Assembly: GCF_000013405.1 (NCBI RefSeq)
Contig: NC_007759.1
Span: 1,985,001-2,049,000, forward strand
Direction: 5' to 3'
Source: Syntrophus aciditrophicus SB
GTDB lineage: Bacteria; Desulfobacterota; Syntrophia; Syntrophales; Syntrophaceae
Length of the DNA stretch: 64,000 nucleotides
In this document: in pieces, positions 17,737 to 26,502 of the stretch
Layout of the letters: every line of letters begins with the position of its first letter
How positions within the stretch are numbered: position 1 is the stretch's first letter
Notes under the pieces: generated by a model
Seen by the model: the letters and a program-made list of their open reading frames with translations, nothing else
The model's database searches: none
What the model was told of the DNA's origin: nothing
Position numbers and translations under genes: made by a program

Positions 17737-19413
17737 ATGATTCTCGGCATTGACGTTGGAGGAACGCATACGGACGCCGTTCTGATAGAATCCGGTCGGA
17801 TTCGAAAAACGGCCAAAGTCACCACTTCTCCGGATCGCATCGTGGATTCACTATCCGGAATCGCACAAGACCTGCTGAAAGGCGAATCCCTTGAAAAAAT
17901 CCAGCGCATTGTGCTCAGCACAACACTTTCCACCAACGCCATTGTACAGAACAAAGTGGATCCCGTCGGGCTTCTGGTCATCAGTGGCCCCGGTCTTTCT
18001 CCATCGCATTTTGAAATCGGAGGCAACACCCGTTTTCTGTCCGGCTATGTCAATCATCGCGGCATAGAAACGGCACCCATTGATCCGGCTGAAGTTACCC
18101 GATTTCATGAAGAGTTCCTGCGGAAGGGATTAAAACATGTCGGCATTGTCGGCAAATTTTCGACCCGCAACCCGAATCAGGAACTACAGGTAGAAAAGAG
18201 CATCCACAACGGTCTTGATCATGTTTCCTTAGGCCACCGGATGTCCGGCCATCTCAATTTCCCGAGACGCGTTGCCACGACCTATCTGAATGAAGCCGTC
18301 TGGGAGCGCTATTCATCTTTTGTCCGGCAGGTCATTTCTTTTTTTCAGGGATTGGGGCTTTCCGTTCCTGTTTACATTCTGAAAGCAGATGGCGGCACGT
18401 TTGAAATCCAACACTCCGTTGAGTTTCCGGTTTACACCATCCTGTCCGGACCTGCCGCCAGCATCATGGGCATTCTCAGCATGACGCCGGATAACAAAAA
18501 TGATGCCATTGCCCTGGACATCGGCGGCACCACGACGGACATCGCCGTTTTTGCCGATGGCGTCCCCCTTCTCGAGGCTTTCGGGGTCACAATGGAAAAT
18601 CACAAGACGCTGATCCGGGGGCTTCGTTCAAAGCCTGTGGGAATCGGCGGCGACAGTATGGTATATGTCAAAGACGGTCAAATTCTCATTGGGCCCGAAC
18701 GAAAAGGCCCAGCCGCTGCCTTTGACGGACCCTGCCCGACCCCTACGGATGCCATGATTTTCCTTGGCTTGACCGACATCGGCAACCGTTCAAAGGCCGA
18801 AAAGGCCGTTCAGAGCATCGCTGAGATCATGGGGATTACGGTACAGGAAGCGGCAGAAATCATCTTTGAGAATACCTGCGAAAAAATTGCGCTCCATGTC
18901 CATTCTGTCATCGAAGAAATCAACAATCAGCCGGTCTATACCATCCATGAGCTCCTGGAAGGTAAAAAAATATCCCCCAAAATCCTTTATATTATCGGCG
19001 GGCCGGCGAAACCCATGTCCACCCGTCTGGGGCAACTGCTGGGATGTCCTGTCTGCGTCCCTTCCTACTATGAAGTGGCCAACGCCATCGGAACCGCCCT
19101 GGCCCGAACGACCGCCGAACTGACGATTCTCGCCGATACCGAACAGGGAACAATGACCATCGGCGAGGAAGGCATCCAGGAAAAGCTTCCCTCCCGCTTT
19201 ACCAGAGAAGATGCCATTGAAACCGGCAGGCGCATGCTCAGGGAAAGAGCCCTGCGCCTCGGCGCGCGGGCGGAGGATCTGGAAATTGAAGTCATTGAAG
19301 ATCAGGAATTCAACATGGTCAGAGATTTCTATATGACAGGGAAAAATATTCGCGTCAAACTGCAGGTCAAGCCCGGTCTTATTGCGGGGTTTAAAACAGG
19401 AGAATTGTCATGA
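17737..19413 (+). CDS. Hydantoinase/oxoprolinase family protein (HyuA-like)
   Basis: 558 residues with the ASKHA-type ATPase fold of hydantoinase A/5-oxoprolinase/acetone-carboxylase subunits. The two phosphate-binding motifs are visible: GIDVGGTHTDA at residues 4-14 and ALDIGGTTTDIA near 261-272, and GGPAKPM near 428 marks the adenosine site. It is shorter than the 700-residue HyuA and no HyuB-like subunit is present, so it is a compact member with an unknown amide or carboxylation substrate. GGAGCGAGG precedes the ATG. The stop overlaps the next start (ATGA), so it is coupled to the deacetylase-like gene; a shared pathway is inferred. Confidence 0.88.
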   Translation: MILGIDVGGTHTDAVLIESGRIRKTAKVTTSPDRIVDSLSGIAQDLLKGESLEKIQRIVLSTTLSTNAIVQNKVDPVGLLVISGPGLSPSHFEIGGNTRFLSGYVNHRGIETAPIDPAEVTRFHEEFLRKGLKHVGIVGKFSTRNPNQELQVEKSIHNGLDHVSLGHRMSGHLNFPRRVATTYLNEAVWERYSSFVRQVISFFQGLGLSVPVYILKADGGTFEIQHSVEFPVYTILSGPAASIMGILSMTPDNKNDAIALDIGGTTTDIAVFADGVPLLEAFGVTMENHKTLIRGLRSKPVGIGGDSMVYVKDGQILIGPERKGPAAAFDGPCPTPTDAMIFLGLTDIGNRSKAEKAVQSIAEIMGITVQEAAEIIFENTCEKIALHVHSVIEEINNQPVYTIHELLEGKKISPKILYIIGGPAKPMSTRLGQLLGCPVCVPSYYEVANAIGTALARTTAELTILADTEQGTMTIGEEGIQEKLPSRFTREDAIETGRRMLRERALRLGARAEDLEIEVIEDQEFNMVRDFYMTGKNIRVKLQVKPGLIAGFKTGELS

Positions 19414-20720
19414 AAAAAGCACGGAAAACCGGTTTGATTTTCTTCCCGGCTTTTGACTGGGCCATTTCGCCTACTCATCCGGAAAGAGAAGAACGCCTGC
19501 TCTATACCCAGGATCAGGTTTTTGAAGAAGGCCTTCTTGATCTGGAAAACATTATTGAGTATAAACCCTCCATCGCTTCCTACTCGGACATCAACCGCGT
19601 TCATTTCTGCGTTCCCGATGCCCGTGCCGTAACGACGGAGTCTCATCTGATTGCAGCCGGCGGGGCGATCACCGCAGCGGAGAAGGTCATGAACAAAGAG
19701 GTGGATAACGCCTTTGCCCTTGTCCGCCCTCCGGGACATCACGCCATGCTTGTCGTTCACGGAGCGAGAGGGTTCTGCAATGTCAACATGGAAGCCATCA
19801 TGATCGAATACATCCGGCACCATTACGGTCACCGGCGGATTGCCGTCGTGGATACGGACTGCCACCATGGCGACGGCACCCAGGACATTTACTGGAACGA
19901 TCCTGATACGCTGTGCATCTCCATCCATCAGGACGGTCGGACCCTGTACCCAGGTTCCGGCTTTCATGAAGAGTTCGGCGGGCCAAACGCCCTGGGAACC
20001 ACCCTGAATATTCCCCTGCCTCCCAGAACCTCCGATGAGGGGTTTCTTCATGTCCTGGACAAGGCCATCCTGCCCATTCTTTCTGAATTCAAGCCGGATC
20101 TGATCATCAATTCGGCCGGTCAGGACAATCATTTTTCAGACCCGATCACGGACATGCGCTTCAGCGCACAAGGTTACGCCATACTGAACGATCGACTGTC
20201 CCCGGATATTGCCGTCCTGGAGGGCGGCTACTCTATCGAGAAGGCGCTTCCCTATGTCAATGTGGGCATCATCCTGGCGATGGCCGGTCTAGATTACAGT
20301 CATGTTCGAGAGCCGGAATACGACCCGTCGCGGTTCAGGCAGTCGGAGGAGATCTCCAGCCAGGTAGCACAGGAGGCGGAAGAGATTTATGAGCTCTGGT
20401 CGCGTCGGAATGAACTGCGGGAAAGGATGATCGGCGATGCAAAATATATGAAACGCCGAAAAGGGGTCTATTACGATACGGACGGCATCAGCGAACAGCA
20501 GGAAACGATCGTCCGGATATGCAGCGATTGCGGCGGCGTTGTAATGGTCAACTCCCGTTCTGATCTGGGAAACCATATCTTCGCCGTGACAATCCCCTGG
20601 AACGCCTGTCGTGAGTGCCGCCGCGAAGGCGAAAGCGCGTATGACAAGGCGCAGAAAAAAGACGGATATCAGCACATCTACCTTCAGGATAAGGACAGAG
20701 ACCTGTACCTGGTTAAATGA
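19410..20720 (+). CDS. Histone-deacetylase-family amidohydrolase with C-terminal zinc ribbon
   Basis: 436 residues. Zinc-dependent deacetylase of the HDAC/AcuC/acetylpolyamine amidohydrolase superfamily. Active-site elements are RPPGHHA near residue 106, DTDCHHGDG near 147 (Asp and His zinc ligands), the second Asp ligand in SAGQDNHFSDP near 234, and the catalytic Tyr in LEGGYS near 272. After the catalytic domain, about residue 330 onwards, an added C-terminal module carries CSDC near 370 and CREC near 399, a four-cysteine zinc ribbon not usual in AcuC proteins. Overlaps HyuA upstream and the next gene downstream by ATGA. Substrate unknown: a small acetylated amide or a protein acetyl-lysine are both possible. 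Confidence 0.9.
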   Translation: MKKARKTGLIFFPAFDWAISPTHPEREERLLYTQDQVFEEGLLDLENIIEYKPSIASYSDINRVHFCVPDARAVTTESHLIAAGGAITAAEKVMNKEVDNAFALVRPPGHHAMLVVHGARGFCNVNMEAIMIEYIRHHYGHRRIAVVDTDCHHGDGTQDIYWNDPDTLCISIHQDGRTLYPGSGFHEEFGGPNALGTTLNIPLPPRTSDEGFLHVLDKAILPILSEFKPDLIINSAGQDNHFSDPITDMRFSAQGYAILNDRLSPDIAVLEGGYSIEKALPYVNVGIILAMAGLDYSHVREPEYDPSRFRQSEEISSQVAQEAEEIYELWSRRNELRERMIGDAKYMKRRKGVYYDTDGISEQQETIVRICSDCGGVVMVNSRSDLGNHIFAVTIPWNACRECRREGESAYDKAQKKDGYQHIYLQDKDRDLYLVK

Positions 20721-21217
20721 CCGGCCACACCGGCACATCGTTTCCGGAATCCCGGCAGTTTAAAGATCCGGAAAAGCAAACTCGGCAGAAAGGAGCAATT
20801 TTAACATTGGATGAGGAAGCGATCAGAAACAGAACACAGGAAACCGCGAAAAAACTCTTCGGCAAAGGGGTCAAGATGGATCCACCTTACCTGACATGGA
20901 AAGCTTTCGACCGTGAGCTGGCCAATGATTTCTCCATGTTTATCACGGGAAATCTGTACTCCCGTACGGTGCTGACCCTGCCGGAGCGGCAGATGGCCGC
21001 CTGCGCCATTTTAGGAGCAATTCGGGCGACGGACGAACTGAAGCTCCATGTGAATGCAGCTCTGAATGTGGGATGCGACCCCAGGAAACTGACAGAGATT
21101 TTCTTTCAGATGGCCCCCTACGCGGGCATGCCCGCTGTCAACGAGGCGCTTGCCGTCTTCCGGGAAGTTCTTGAAGAACGGGAAGAATGGCCAATTGCCC
21201 GGGAAACAGCCCCCTGA
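20717..21217 (+). CDS. Carboxymuconolactone decarboxylase / AhpD-like family protein
   Basis: 166 residues with the all-helical CMD domain: LPERQMAACAILGAIRATDELKLH and ALNVGCDPRKLTEIFFQMAPYAGMP match the PcaC-type core. The CxxC pair of redox-active AhpD proteins is absent, so peroxidase-reductase activity is unlikely; a decarboxylase-like or unknown role remains. The ATG overlaps the stop of the deacetylase gene (ATGA). A TTG about 87 bases later has AAAGGAG upstream and gives a product that begins at the conserved domain; the N-terminal 29 residues look unstructured, so the later start is possible. Third gene of the HyuA/HDAC cassette. Confidence 0.85.
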   Translation: MTGHTGTSFPESRQFKDPEKQTRQKGAILTLDEEAIRNRTQETAKKLFGKGVKMDPPYLTWKAFDRELANDFSMFITGNLYSRTVLTLPERQMAACAILGAIRATDELKLHVNAALNVGCDPRKLTEIFFQMAPYAGMPAVNEALAVFREVLEEREEWPIARETAP

Positions 21218-21464
21218 GCAAAGCATCCCCTCATACATCAGGAGGCGCGTCAATTCTTCAGCCTTCAACAACAGCTTCACGGAAAGGTCTTTTGATGGAG
21301 ACGGCCAGGGGAGAAACAACTCGCCCTGACCGCCTTCATCAGCTCTTAAATGAAAGGTCCGCGGGCATGCTTTATCCGATCCATAGACGAACGGTCTGAA
21401 ACGTTTTATCTTTCCCGGGACGAGTCGAGTTAACCCCATTGCCATCGTGGATCTTCTGGAAACC

Positions 21465-23039
21465 TTATCCGGGATTCCCCGGCTTGACGTTTTCTTTTCC
21501 AATTCCCAGGCGCCTTGACGTGTGATCCTTCCCCAGAAAATAATTCAACCAGGCCGAAGACGAATCCAGGTCCCAGTTGCAGGGCGGCACCTGAAGAGTT
21601 TCCAATCGGCTTTCCTGCCGATCGGCCTTCAACCGGGCATAAGCCTTGACGTAGATACACTTCCTCCGGTCAGGATAAACTTCACACCACCCCTGATGAC
21701 TTCCCCCGCAGGGACCATTGCGCTGCTGTTTGGGACACTGGGACATGGGGCAGAGAAAGGCCGTATCGACCAGGGCGCAGTCGCCGCAGTCGCGACAACC
21801 ATACAGCAGAGTCTTCAAAAGGTATTCCAGTTTGTGCAGCGGCTTTTCCAGCCGGGAATCCTTCACGGTCAGGGCGATCCGATGCATGAAAGCAAAGCCC
21901 TTCGTTCCCGGCTCAAAAAAACGGTTATGACAGAAAACGGAAAAACGGTACAGTCCTTTGCCGGATACATCAGGGGCGGGGCTGTCGACATCGACAGGAA
22001 TTTCCTTATTCAAACCGCTGTCCGGGTCCTTTTGAAAATAATAGAAACCGCCGGGACGGGAATACTGAAATTCGGCAATCAGCGCCTGCCAGGAAGCGCT
22101 CAGTTCCTCGCCTTTTTCAATTACGGACTCTACCTGCTCACAGGTTACCAGGGGACCACCGATATGTGCTCCGCTGAACCCCAGTCCCTTTAACAGGGCA
22201 TACATCTTCGCCGCCCGCAACAACCGCGCTTCCAGTCCTTTATCCGGCAGACCGCGCTCCCGATCCAGTTCCGCCAGAAGCTCGTCCGTCACGACACACC
22301 CCGGAATCCGGTTCTTTTTCATTGCCCTGGCCGCGCCATAGGTAAGGATAAAGATGTTGCCCACCAGGGGAACATCGAATCCCTTCATTTCCATATACTT
22401 CAGGATTTCGTGAAATTTTCGGACATCGTATCCGAGCTGGGTGACGATAAAGGAGGCGCCGGCGGTTATCTTTTTCCCGAGTTTATAGTATTGCCCGAGA
22501 AGTTCCGCCTCGGTTTCCTTGAAAGGAGATACAGCCGCCCCGGCAAAAAAATGACTGGGTTGAAGTGTTCCTGAACCTTTCGGCAGCGGATATTCCAGTC
22601 CGTTGTTCAGGTCCTGAATGAGCGCCAGAACATGAGTGGGATCCAGGTCAAAGACCGGCCGGGGACGCCCAAGGAAACCCGATACCGGGTAATCACCGGA
22701 CATCACGAGGAGATTGCGCACCCCAGCCCTCTCCAGCGCATAGAGCTGGCTTTCAATCTGACAGCGGTTTTTGTCCTTGCAGGTAAAATGGACAAGCGGT
22801 TCAATTCCCAGCGCCTTGATTTCCTTCGCAAGGCAGTCCGCCATCAGGGCCGGAAATCCACCGGGACTGTCCGTCAGGGAAATCGCGGATATTTTTCCTC
22901 CCCGAACCGCTTTTTCAGCTTCAAGAATCACGGTTTCCTGAGCCTTTTCCCGAGCCCCCCGGCCGGGAACCAGTTCCCAGGTCACCGTCATGACGGCTGG
23001 ATCCTTCAGAGACTTTTCATAAACATTTTCCAAATCCAC
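21465..23039 (-). CDS. metF: Methylenetetrahydrofolate reductase fused to MetV-type zinc/Fe-S domain
   Basis: 524 residues. The N-terminal two thirds is the MetF TIM barrel that reduces 5,10-methylene-THF to 5-methyl-THF; the start TWELVPGRG and LVMSGDYP are family blocks. The C-terminal part is the Cys-rich MTHFR_C domain (MetV in acetogens), with CRDCGDC, then CPMSQCPK and GPCGG. In acetogens MetF and MetV are separate subunits of a methyl-branch complex; here they are one chain. The GTG at 23039 has GGAG too close, so the TTG at 23033 (GGAG seven bases upstream) may be the real start. Follows folD by about 26 bp: the pair encodes consecutive steps of the methyl branch of the Wood-Ljungdahl pathway, which may run oxidatively here. 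Confidence 0.93.
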   Translation of the reverse strand: MDLENVYEKSLKDPAVMTVTWELVPGRGAREKAQETVILEAEKAVRGGKISAISLTDSPGGFPALMADCLAKEIKALGIEPLVHFTCKDKNRCQIESQLYALERAGVRNLLVMSGDYPVSGFLGRPRPVFDLDPTHVLALIQDLNNGLEYPLPKGSGTLQPSHFFAGAAVSPFKETEAELLGQYYKLGKKITAGASFIVTQLGYDVRKFHEILKYMEMKGFDVPLVGNIFILTYGAARAMKKNRIPGCVVTDELLAELDRERGLPDKGLEARLLRAAKMYALLKGLGFSGAHIGGPLVTCEQVESVIEKGEELSASWQALIAEFQYSRPGGFYYFQKDPDSGLNKEIPVDVDSPAPDVSGKGLYRFSVFCHNRFFEPGTKGFAFMHRIALTVKDSRLEKPLHKLEYLLKTLLYGCRDCGDCALVDTAFLCPMSQCPKQQRNGPCGGSHQGWCEVYPDRRKCIYVKAYARLKADRQESRLETLQVPPCNWDLDSSSAWLNYFLGKDHTSRRLGIGKENVKPGNPG

Positions 23040-23065
23040 TCTCCAACACAGGACAGCTCAACCGG

Positions 23066-23947
23066 TTACAGGCCGGCTGATAGACGGGCAGCCTTGAGCG
23101 TATTGACCATCAGCATGGTAATCGTCATCGGACCGACACCGCCGGGCACCGGTGTGATGGCTCCCGCTTTTTCCCGAACCGGTTCGAAATCCACATCCCC
23201 ACAGAGTTTGGCCTTGCCGTCCGATGTCACTCCAACCCGATTTACGCCGACATCGATCACAACCGCTCCTTCCTTGACCATGTCCGCTGTAATTGCTTTC
23301 GGCTTGCCTGCAGCGACAATCAGGATGTCCGCCCGGCGGGTATGAACGCCGACATCCCGTGTGCCGGTATGGCAGACCGTTACGGTGGCATTGGCCCCTT
23401 TCTGTTTTTGAAGCAGCATGTTTGCAATGGGTTTGCCGACAATGTTCGAGCGCCCCACAACCACGACTTCAGCCCCATCGGTCTGGATTCCGGAACGGAT
23501 CAGGAGCTGCTGAATGCCGGCTGGAGTGCAGGGAAGAAAGTCCGCCTGCCCGATCATGAGCTTACCGACATTGTAAGGGTGAAATCCGTCGACATCTTTT
23601 CCGGGATCGATGGCGTAGAGGATTTTCTGTTCGTCGATATGGGGCGGAAGAGGCAACTGCACCAGGATCCCATGAATCCGGGGGTCTTTGTTATATCGGG
23701 CAATCCGATCTAGGAGGAGGGATTCCGATACATGCCCGGGCTGACTGTCCTGGAGGGAATAGAAGCCCAGTTTACAGGCCGTTTTCTGTTTGGCCGTAAC
23801 ATAGCTCATGGAGGCGGGGTCCTGGCCGACCAGAATCGTCACCAGTCCCGGAACCACCCCATAGGCTTTCAGCCAGGCCGCCTCTTTCTTCAAATCTTCC
23901 CGGATTTCCTGGGCAATGTCACTGCCCCGAATGATTATCGCCGCCAT
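23066..23947 (-). CDS. folD: Methylene-THF dehydrogenase / methenyl-THF cyclohydrolase
   Basis: Bifunctional enzyme interconverting methylene-, methenyl- and 10-formyl-THF. About 293 residues. Catalytic Lys is in SYVTAKQKTA; VQLPLPPHI, GRSNIVGKP (cofactor loop) and the C-terminal PVPGGVGPMT are intact. I chose the ATG at 23947 with AGGAGG five bases upstream; a longer frame from 24040 has no support. A possible promoter lies about 100 bases upstream. Operon with metF, so this locus encodes two adjacent C1 steps. Confidence 0.96.
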   Translation of the reverse strand: MAAIIIRGSDIAQEIREDLKKEAAWLKAYGVVPGLVTILVGQDPASMSYVTAKQKTACKLGFYSLQDSQPGHVSESLLLDRIARYNKDPRIHGILVQLPLPPHIDEQKILYAIDPGKDVDGFHPYNVGKLMIGQADFLPCTPAGIQQLLIRSGIQTDGAEVVVVGRSNIVGKPIANMLLQKQKGANATVTVCHTGTRDVGVHTRRADILIVAAGKPKAITADMVKEGAVVIDVGVNRVGVTSDGKAKLCGDVDFEPVREKAGAITPVPGGVGPMTITMLMVNTLKAARLSAGL

Positions 23948-24293
23948 ATCTCCCTCCTCGATATTGTTTACCGCTGAAACGTCGCCGTTTAGAGTCTCAA
24001 AATACCTGTTGATTTGGAACAGTGATGAAGTGATGATCAAAAAAAGACGTCTAACAGTTCATGTTTTCAGAGTCAAGACCTATCTGGCTGAGTCCGGAAT
24101 GTTCGCCGCTGCGACAAGTTGACTAGCCCCTGTGAAATTGAGATTTCTCAAAATGTGTAGTAGGGTCGCCATCGGTTTCGGGATTCGTTTCACCGGTCTT
24201 CGAAACCGGCGGCATCAAATTTTCACCCCGCCGGCGCTTTCCGTTAAATCTGCCCGGGTCGGGAAATAAAAAAGGATTTCTCCGGAGACGACG
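23948..24293. other. Divergent intergenic region folD / PfkB kinase
   Basis: About 345 bp. Contains the candidate folD promoter, a palindrome TTGAGATTTCTCAA at 24138-24151, and a cluster of mutually exclusive inverted repeats at 24173-24234 in the leader of the PfkB gene. No gene found. A hairpin at 24192-24209 resembles a tRNA anticodon arm but no tRNA can be built around it. Confidence 0.55.
24048..24076 (-). promoter_or_regulatory. Candidate sigma-70 promoter of folD-metF
   Basis: Minus-strand TTGACT (24076 to 24071), 17-base spacer, TAGACG (24053 to 24048). The -35 box is good, the -10 box poor. Confidence 0.35.
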
Positions 24294-25238
24294 ATGGAAA
24301 ACAGAATTTTCACATCACCTCCTCTGATCTGCGGTATAGGACAGTGTTCCCTGGATTACCTCGGTCGGATTCCCGCCTATCCACCCCCCGATGTCAAATG
24401 TGAATTTTCCGGGTTAGTCATTCAGGGAGGCGGACCCGTTGCCACCGCGCTTGTGGCCCTTTCCCGCTGGGGGATGCGCTGTTCCTTTGCCGGGATAATC
24501 GGTGACGATGCTTTTGGACAGGCCATTGAAACCTCCCTCCGCAATGAGGGCATCGACACGTCAAACTTGCTGGTCCGACGGAACAGCGCCTCTCAATTTG
24601 CCTTTATCACCGTCGAGCCGGACACCGGACGGAGGACCATCTTCTGGCAGCGCCCCACGGGCATCCCTCTCCAGCCCTGGGAAATCCCCCAGGAACAGAT
24701 CCGCAAATCCGACGTGCTGCATACTGACGGACTTTTCATCGAAGCCTCCCTTCAGGCCTGCCGTATTGCCCGACAGGCTGGAGTGGCTGTGGTCGTCGAT
24801 GCCGGCACCCTTCGTGAAGGAATGCTGGAGCTTGCCGGTTTGAGCGATTATTTCATCGCCTCGGAAACCTTCGCCCGCCGGTTGACGGGAAATTCGGACC
24901 CCTTGGACGCCTGTTCTTTTCTGCTCAAGCAGGGTCCCAAACTCGTCGCCGTTACGCTGGGTGCGGCCGGTTATGTTGCTCTCCATGGAAACACGACGAT
25001 ACGGAAAAGCGCATACCCCGTAAACGCCGTTGACACAACGGGCTGCGGAGATGTCTTTCATGCCGGATTTATCTTCGGGTTGGTTCAGGGGTGGAATTAC
25101 GAAACGTGTCTTGATTTTGCCGCCTGGGCGGCGGCTCAGGTGAGTCTTCAGCTGGGGGGACGAAAAGGAATCCCCCCGCTGAGCGAAATCAGGAGTCGAG
25201 GCTATCCCTGCAGCCGTCAGGAACCCGCCGCCAGGTAA
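24294..25238 (+). CDS. PfkB-family carbohydrate kinase
   Basis: 314-residue sugar kinase of the ribokinase/PfkB family. The GGGPVATALVALSRWG segment near residue 46 is the N-terminal sugar-binding signature and DTTGCGDVFHAGF near 252 is the C-terminal signature with the catalytic Asp; the usual Ala between the Gly residues is Cys. The protein lies upstream of no sugar pathway gene, so the substrate (ribose, adenosine, fructose or another) is open. Its 3' end overlaps the convergent carbonic anhydrase gene by 22 bp. Leader carries alternative hairpins. Confidence 0.88.
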   Translation: MENRIFTSPPLICGIGQCSLDYLGRIPAYPPPDVKCEFSGLVIQGGGPVATALVALSRWGMRCSFAGIIGDDAFGQAIETSLRNEGIDTSNLLVRRNSASQFAFITVEPDTGRRTIFWQRPTGIPLQPWEIPQEQIRKSDVLHTDGLFIEASLQACRIARQAGVAVVVDAGTLREGMLELAGLSDYFIASETFARRLTGNSDPLDACSFLLKQGPKLVAVTLGAAGYVALHGNTTIRKSAYPVNAVDTTGCGDVFHAGFIFGLVQGWNYETCLDFAAWAAAQVSLQLGGRKGIPPLSEIRSRGYPCSRQEPAAR

Positions 25239-25831
25239 CCTCTGGCCAGGGCCTTGTTTACGTGCAGTACCCCCTTGTTCATTTCTTTCATGGGGTAATC
25301 GTCCGTAATGACCGGGAGGGCATCCGCCTGTTCCTGCGTCTTGACGACAGATCCGGCAGGCACATACCGTCCGTCCGCCACAGTGACCCCCATGAGAAGA
25401 ACCCCCGGTTCAATCACGCAGTTGCTGCCCACATAGGACTTGAAAACCAGCGATTTCATCCCCACGAAGGTGTCATCCCGAATTACCGCCGGGCCATGCA
25501 CTTGAACCTGATGGGCCAGGGAAACTCGATTGCCCACATAGACGGCATATTTTTTCCCGTCGACTTCAACGAGATTCTTCTCTACGGGTTTCCCGTCCAG
25601 TTCCGTTTCCAGGGCATGAATGACCACCCCGTCCTGGACATTGGAGTCACTGCCCACATAAAGAGGCTGACCCTCATCTCCCCGGATGGACGCCCCGGGG
25701 GAAACCATGATATTGTCCCCCAGGATGACATTCCCGATAACCGCCGCAAGAGGATGCACAAAAGTGAAAGACCCGATCACCGGTTCGGAAGCCCTGGCTG
25801 AAAAGTCTGTAAGCACGTTTTTACCGATCAT
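25217..25831 (-). CDS. Gamma-class carbonic anhydrase, Cam subclass
   Basis: 204 residues forming a left-handed parallel beta-helix of hexapeptide repeats. Hydrates CO2 to bicarbonate. All residues known as important in Methanosarcina Cam can be aligned by eye: R50, D52 and E53 in IRGDEG, Q66 and D67, the His ligands H72, H107 and H112, and the proton-shuttle-type E75 in IHALE with an acidic loop after it. The loop separates Cam from the CamH subclass that lacks it. No signal peptide is present, unlike archaeal Cam precursors, so a cytoplasmic location is likely. Its ATG shares a base with the coaE stop (TAATG) and a GGAGG precedes it. Bicarbonate could feed carboxylations such as the carboxyltransferase at 59.3 kb. 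Confidence 0.92.
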   Translation of the reverse strand: MIGKNVLTDFSARASEPVIGSFTFVHPLAAVIGNVILGDNIMVSPGASIRGDEGQPLYVGSDSNVQDGVVIHALETELDGKPVEKNLVEVDGKKYAVYVGNRVSLAHQVQVHGPAVIRDDTFVGMKSLVFKSYVGSNCVIEPGVLLMGVTVADGRYVPAGSVVKTQEQADALPVITDDYPMKEMNKGVLHVNKALARGYLAAGS

Positions 25832-26502
25832 TACCCTACCTCCCGTTCTTTATGGATTGTTCCTGTCTGAAAGGAACTCGCAGCGGATTTTCTCTGCAGT
25901 CGTTCCTTTTTCAGAAGCTGTGTCCAGATTTTATCGATCTGCGCCTGTGTCTGTTCCCGGGGACCGGCATTGTTCACGATGATGTCGGCGAAGTCAATCT
26001 TGTCCTCGATGGACATCTGGGAATTGACCCGCTGGATCGCCTCTTCGGGACTGTAGCCGTTTCTCAGGATGAGGCGGCGAATCTGTTCCTGCGGCGGAAT
26101 ATAGACCAGCAGGATCACGTCATAATCATTCTGCTTCCCCAGTTCGATGAGCAGTGGAAAATCCGAAACGACGATGGCATCGGGTCGAACACCGCGGATC
26201 TCCTCAACGCTGCGCCGCCAGGCCTCGAAAACCGCCGGATGAACGATCTCATTGAGCTTTTCCAGCTTCCGGCGGTCGGCAAAAACCAGAGTCCCCAGGC
26301 GGGCCCGGTCTATGGTACGGTCTTCCCGAAGGACGTCCGGACCGAAGGTATCGACGATTCCCCGCCAGGCAGGCTTATCGGGTTCCTCCACGTCATGGGC
26401 AAGACGGTCGAAGTCAATGATGAATGCGCCCTTTCCCTCAAGCATCCGGGCAACTGTGGATTTTCCGCAGGAAATGCTTCCCGTCAAACCGACATTCAAC
26501 AT
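25831..26502 (-). CDS. coaE: Dephospho-CoA kinase
   Basis: Last step of CoA biosynthesis. About 223 residues, with the P-loop GLTGSISCGKST at the N-terminus, the DFDRLAHD acceptor motif and VVSDFPLL. The P-loop has Ser-Cys where most enzymes have Gly-Ser. The ATG at 26502 has AAGGGG four bases upstream and begins where homologues begin; the frame extends to 26538. The C-terminus is about 20 residues longer than average and basic. Overlaps the carbonic anhydrase start by one base. Together with coaX at 35 kb it indicates full CoA synthesis. Confidence 0.94.
   Translation of the reverse strand: MLNVGLTGSISCGKSTVARMLEGKGAFIIDFDRLAHDVEEPDKPAWRGIVDTFGPDVLREDRTIDRARLGTLVFADRRKLEKLNEIVHPAVFEAWRRSVEEIRGVRPDAIVVSDFPLLIELGKQNDYDVILLVYIPPQEQIRRLILRNGYSPEEAIQRVNSQMSIEDKIDFADIIVNNAGPREQTQAQIDKIWTQLLKKERLQRKSAASSFQTGTIHKEREVG

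Noticed and set aside
24192-24209. Hairpin CCGGT-CTTCGAA-ACCGG resembling the anticodon arm of tRNA-Sec
   Set aside because: Anticodon would be TCG not TCA, and no acceptor stem, D-arm or T-arm can be assembled around it.
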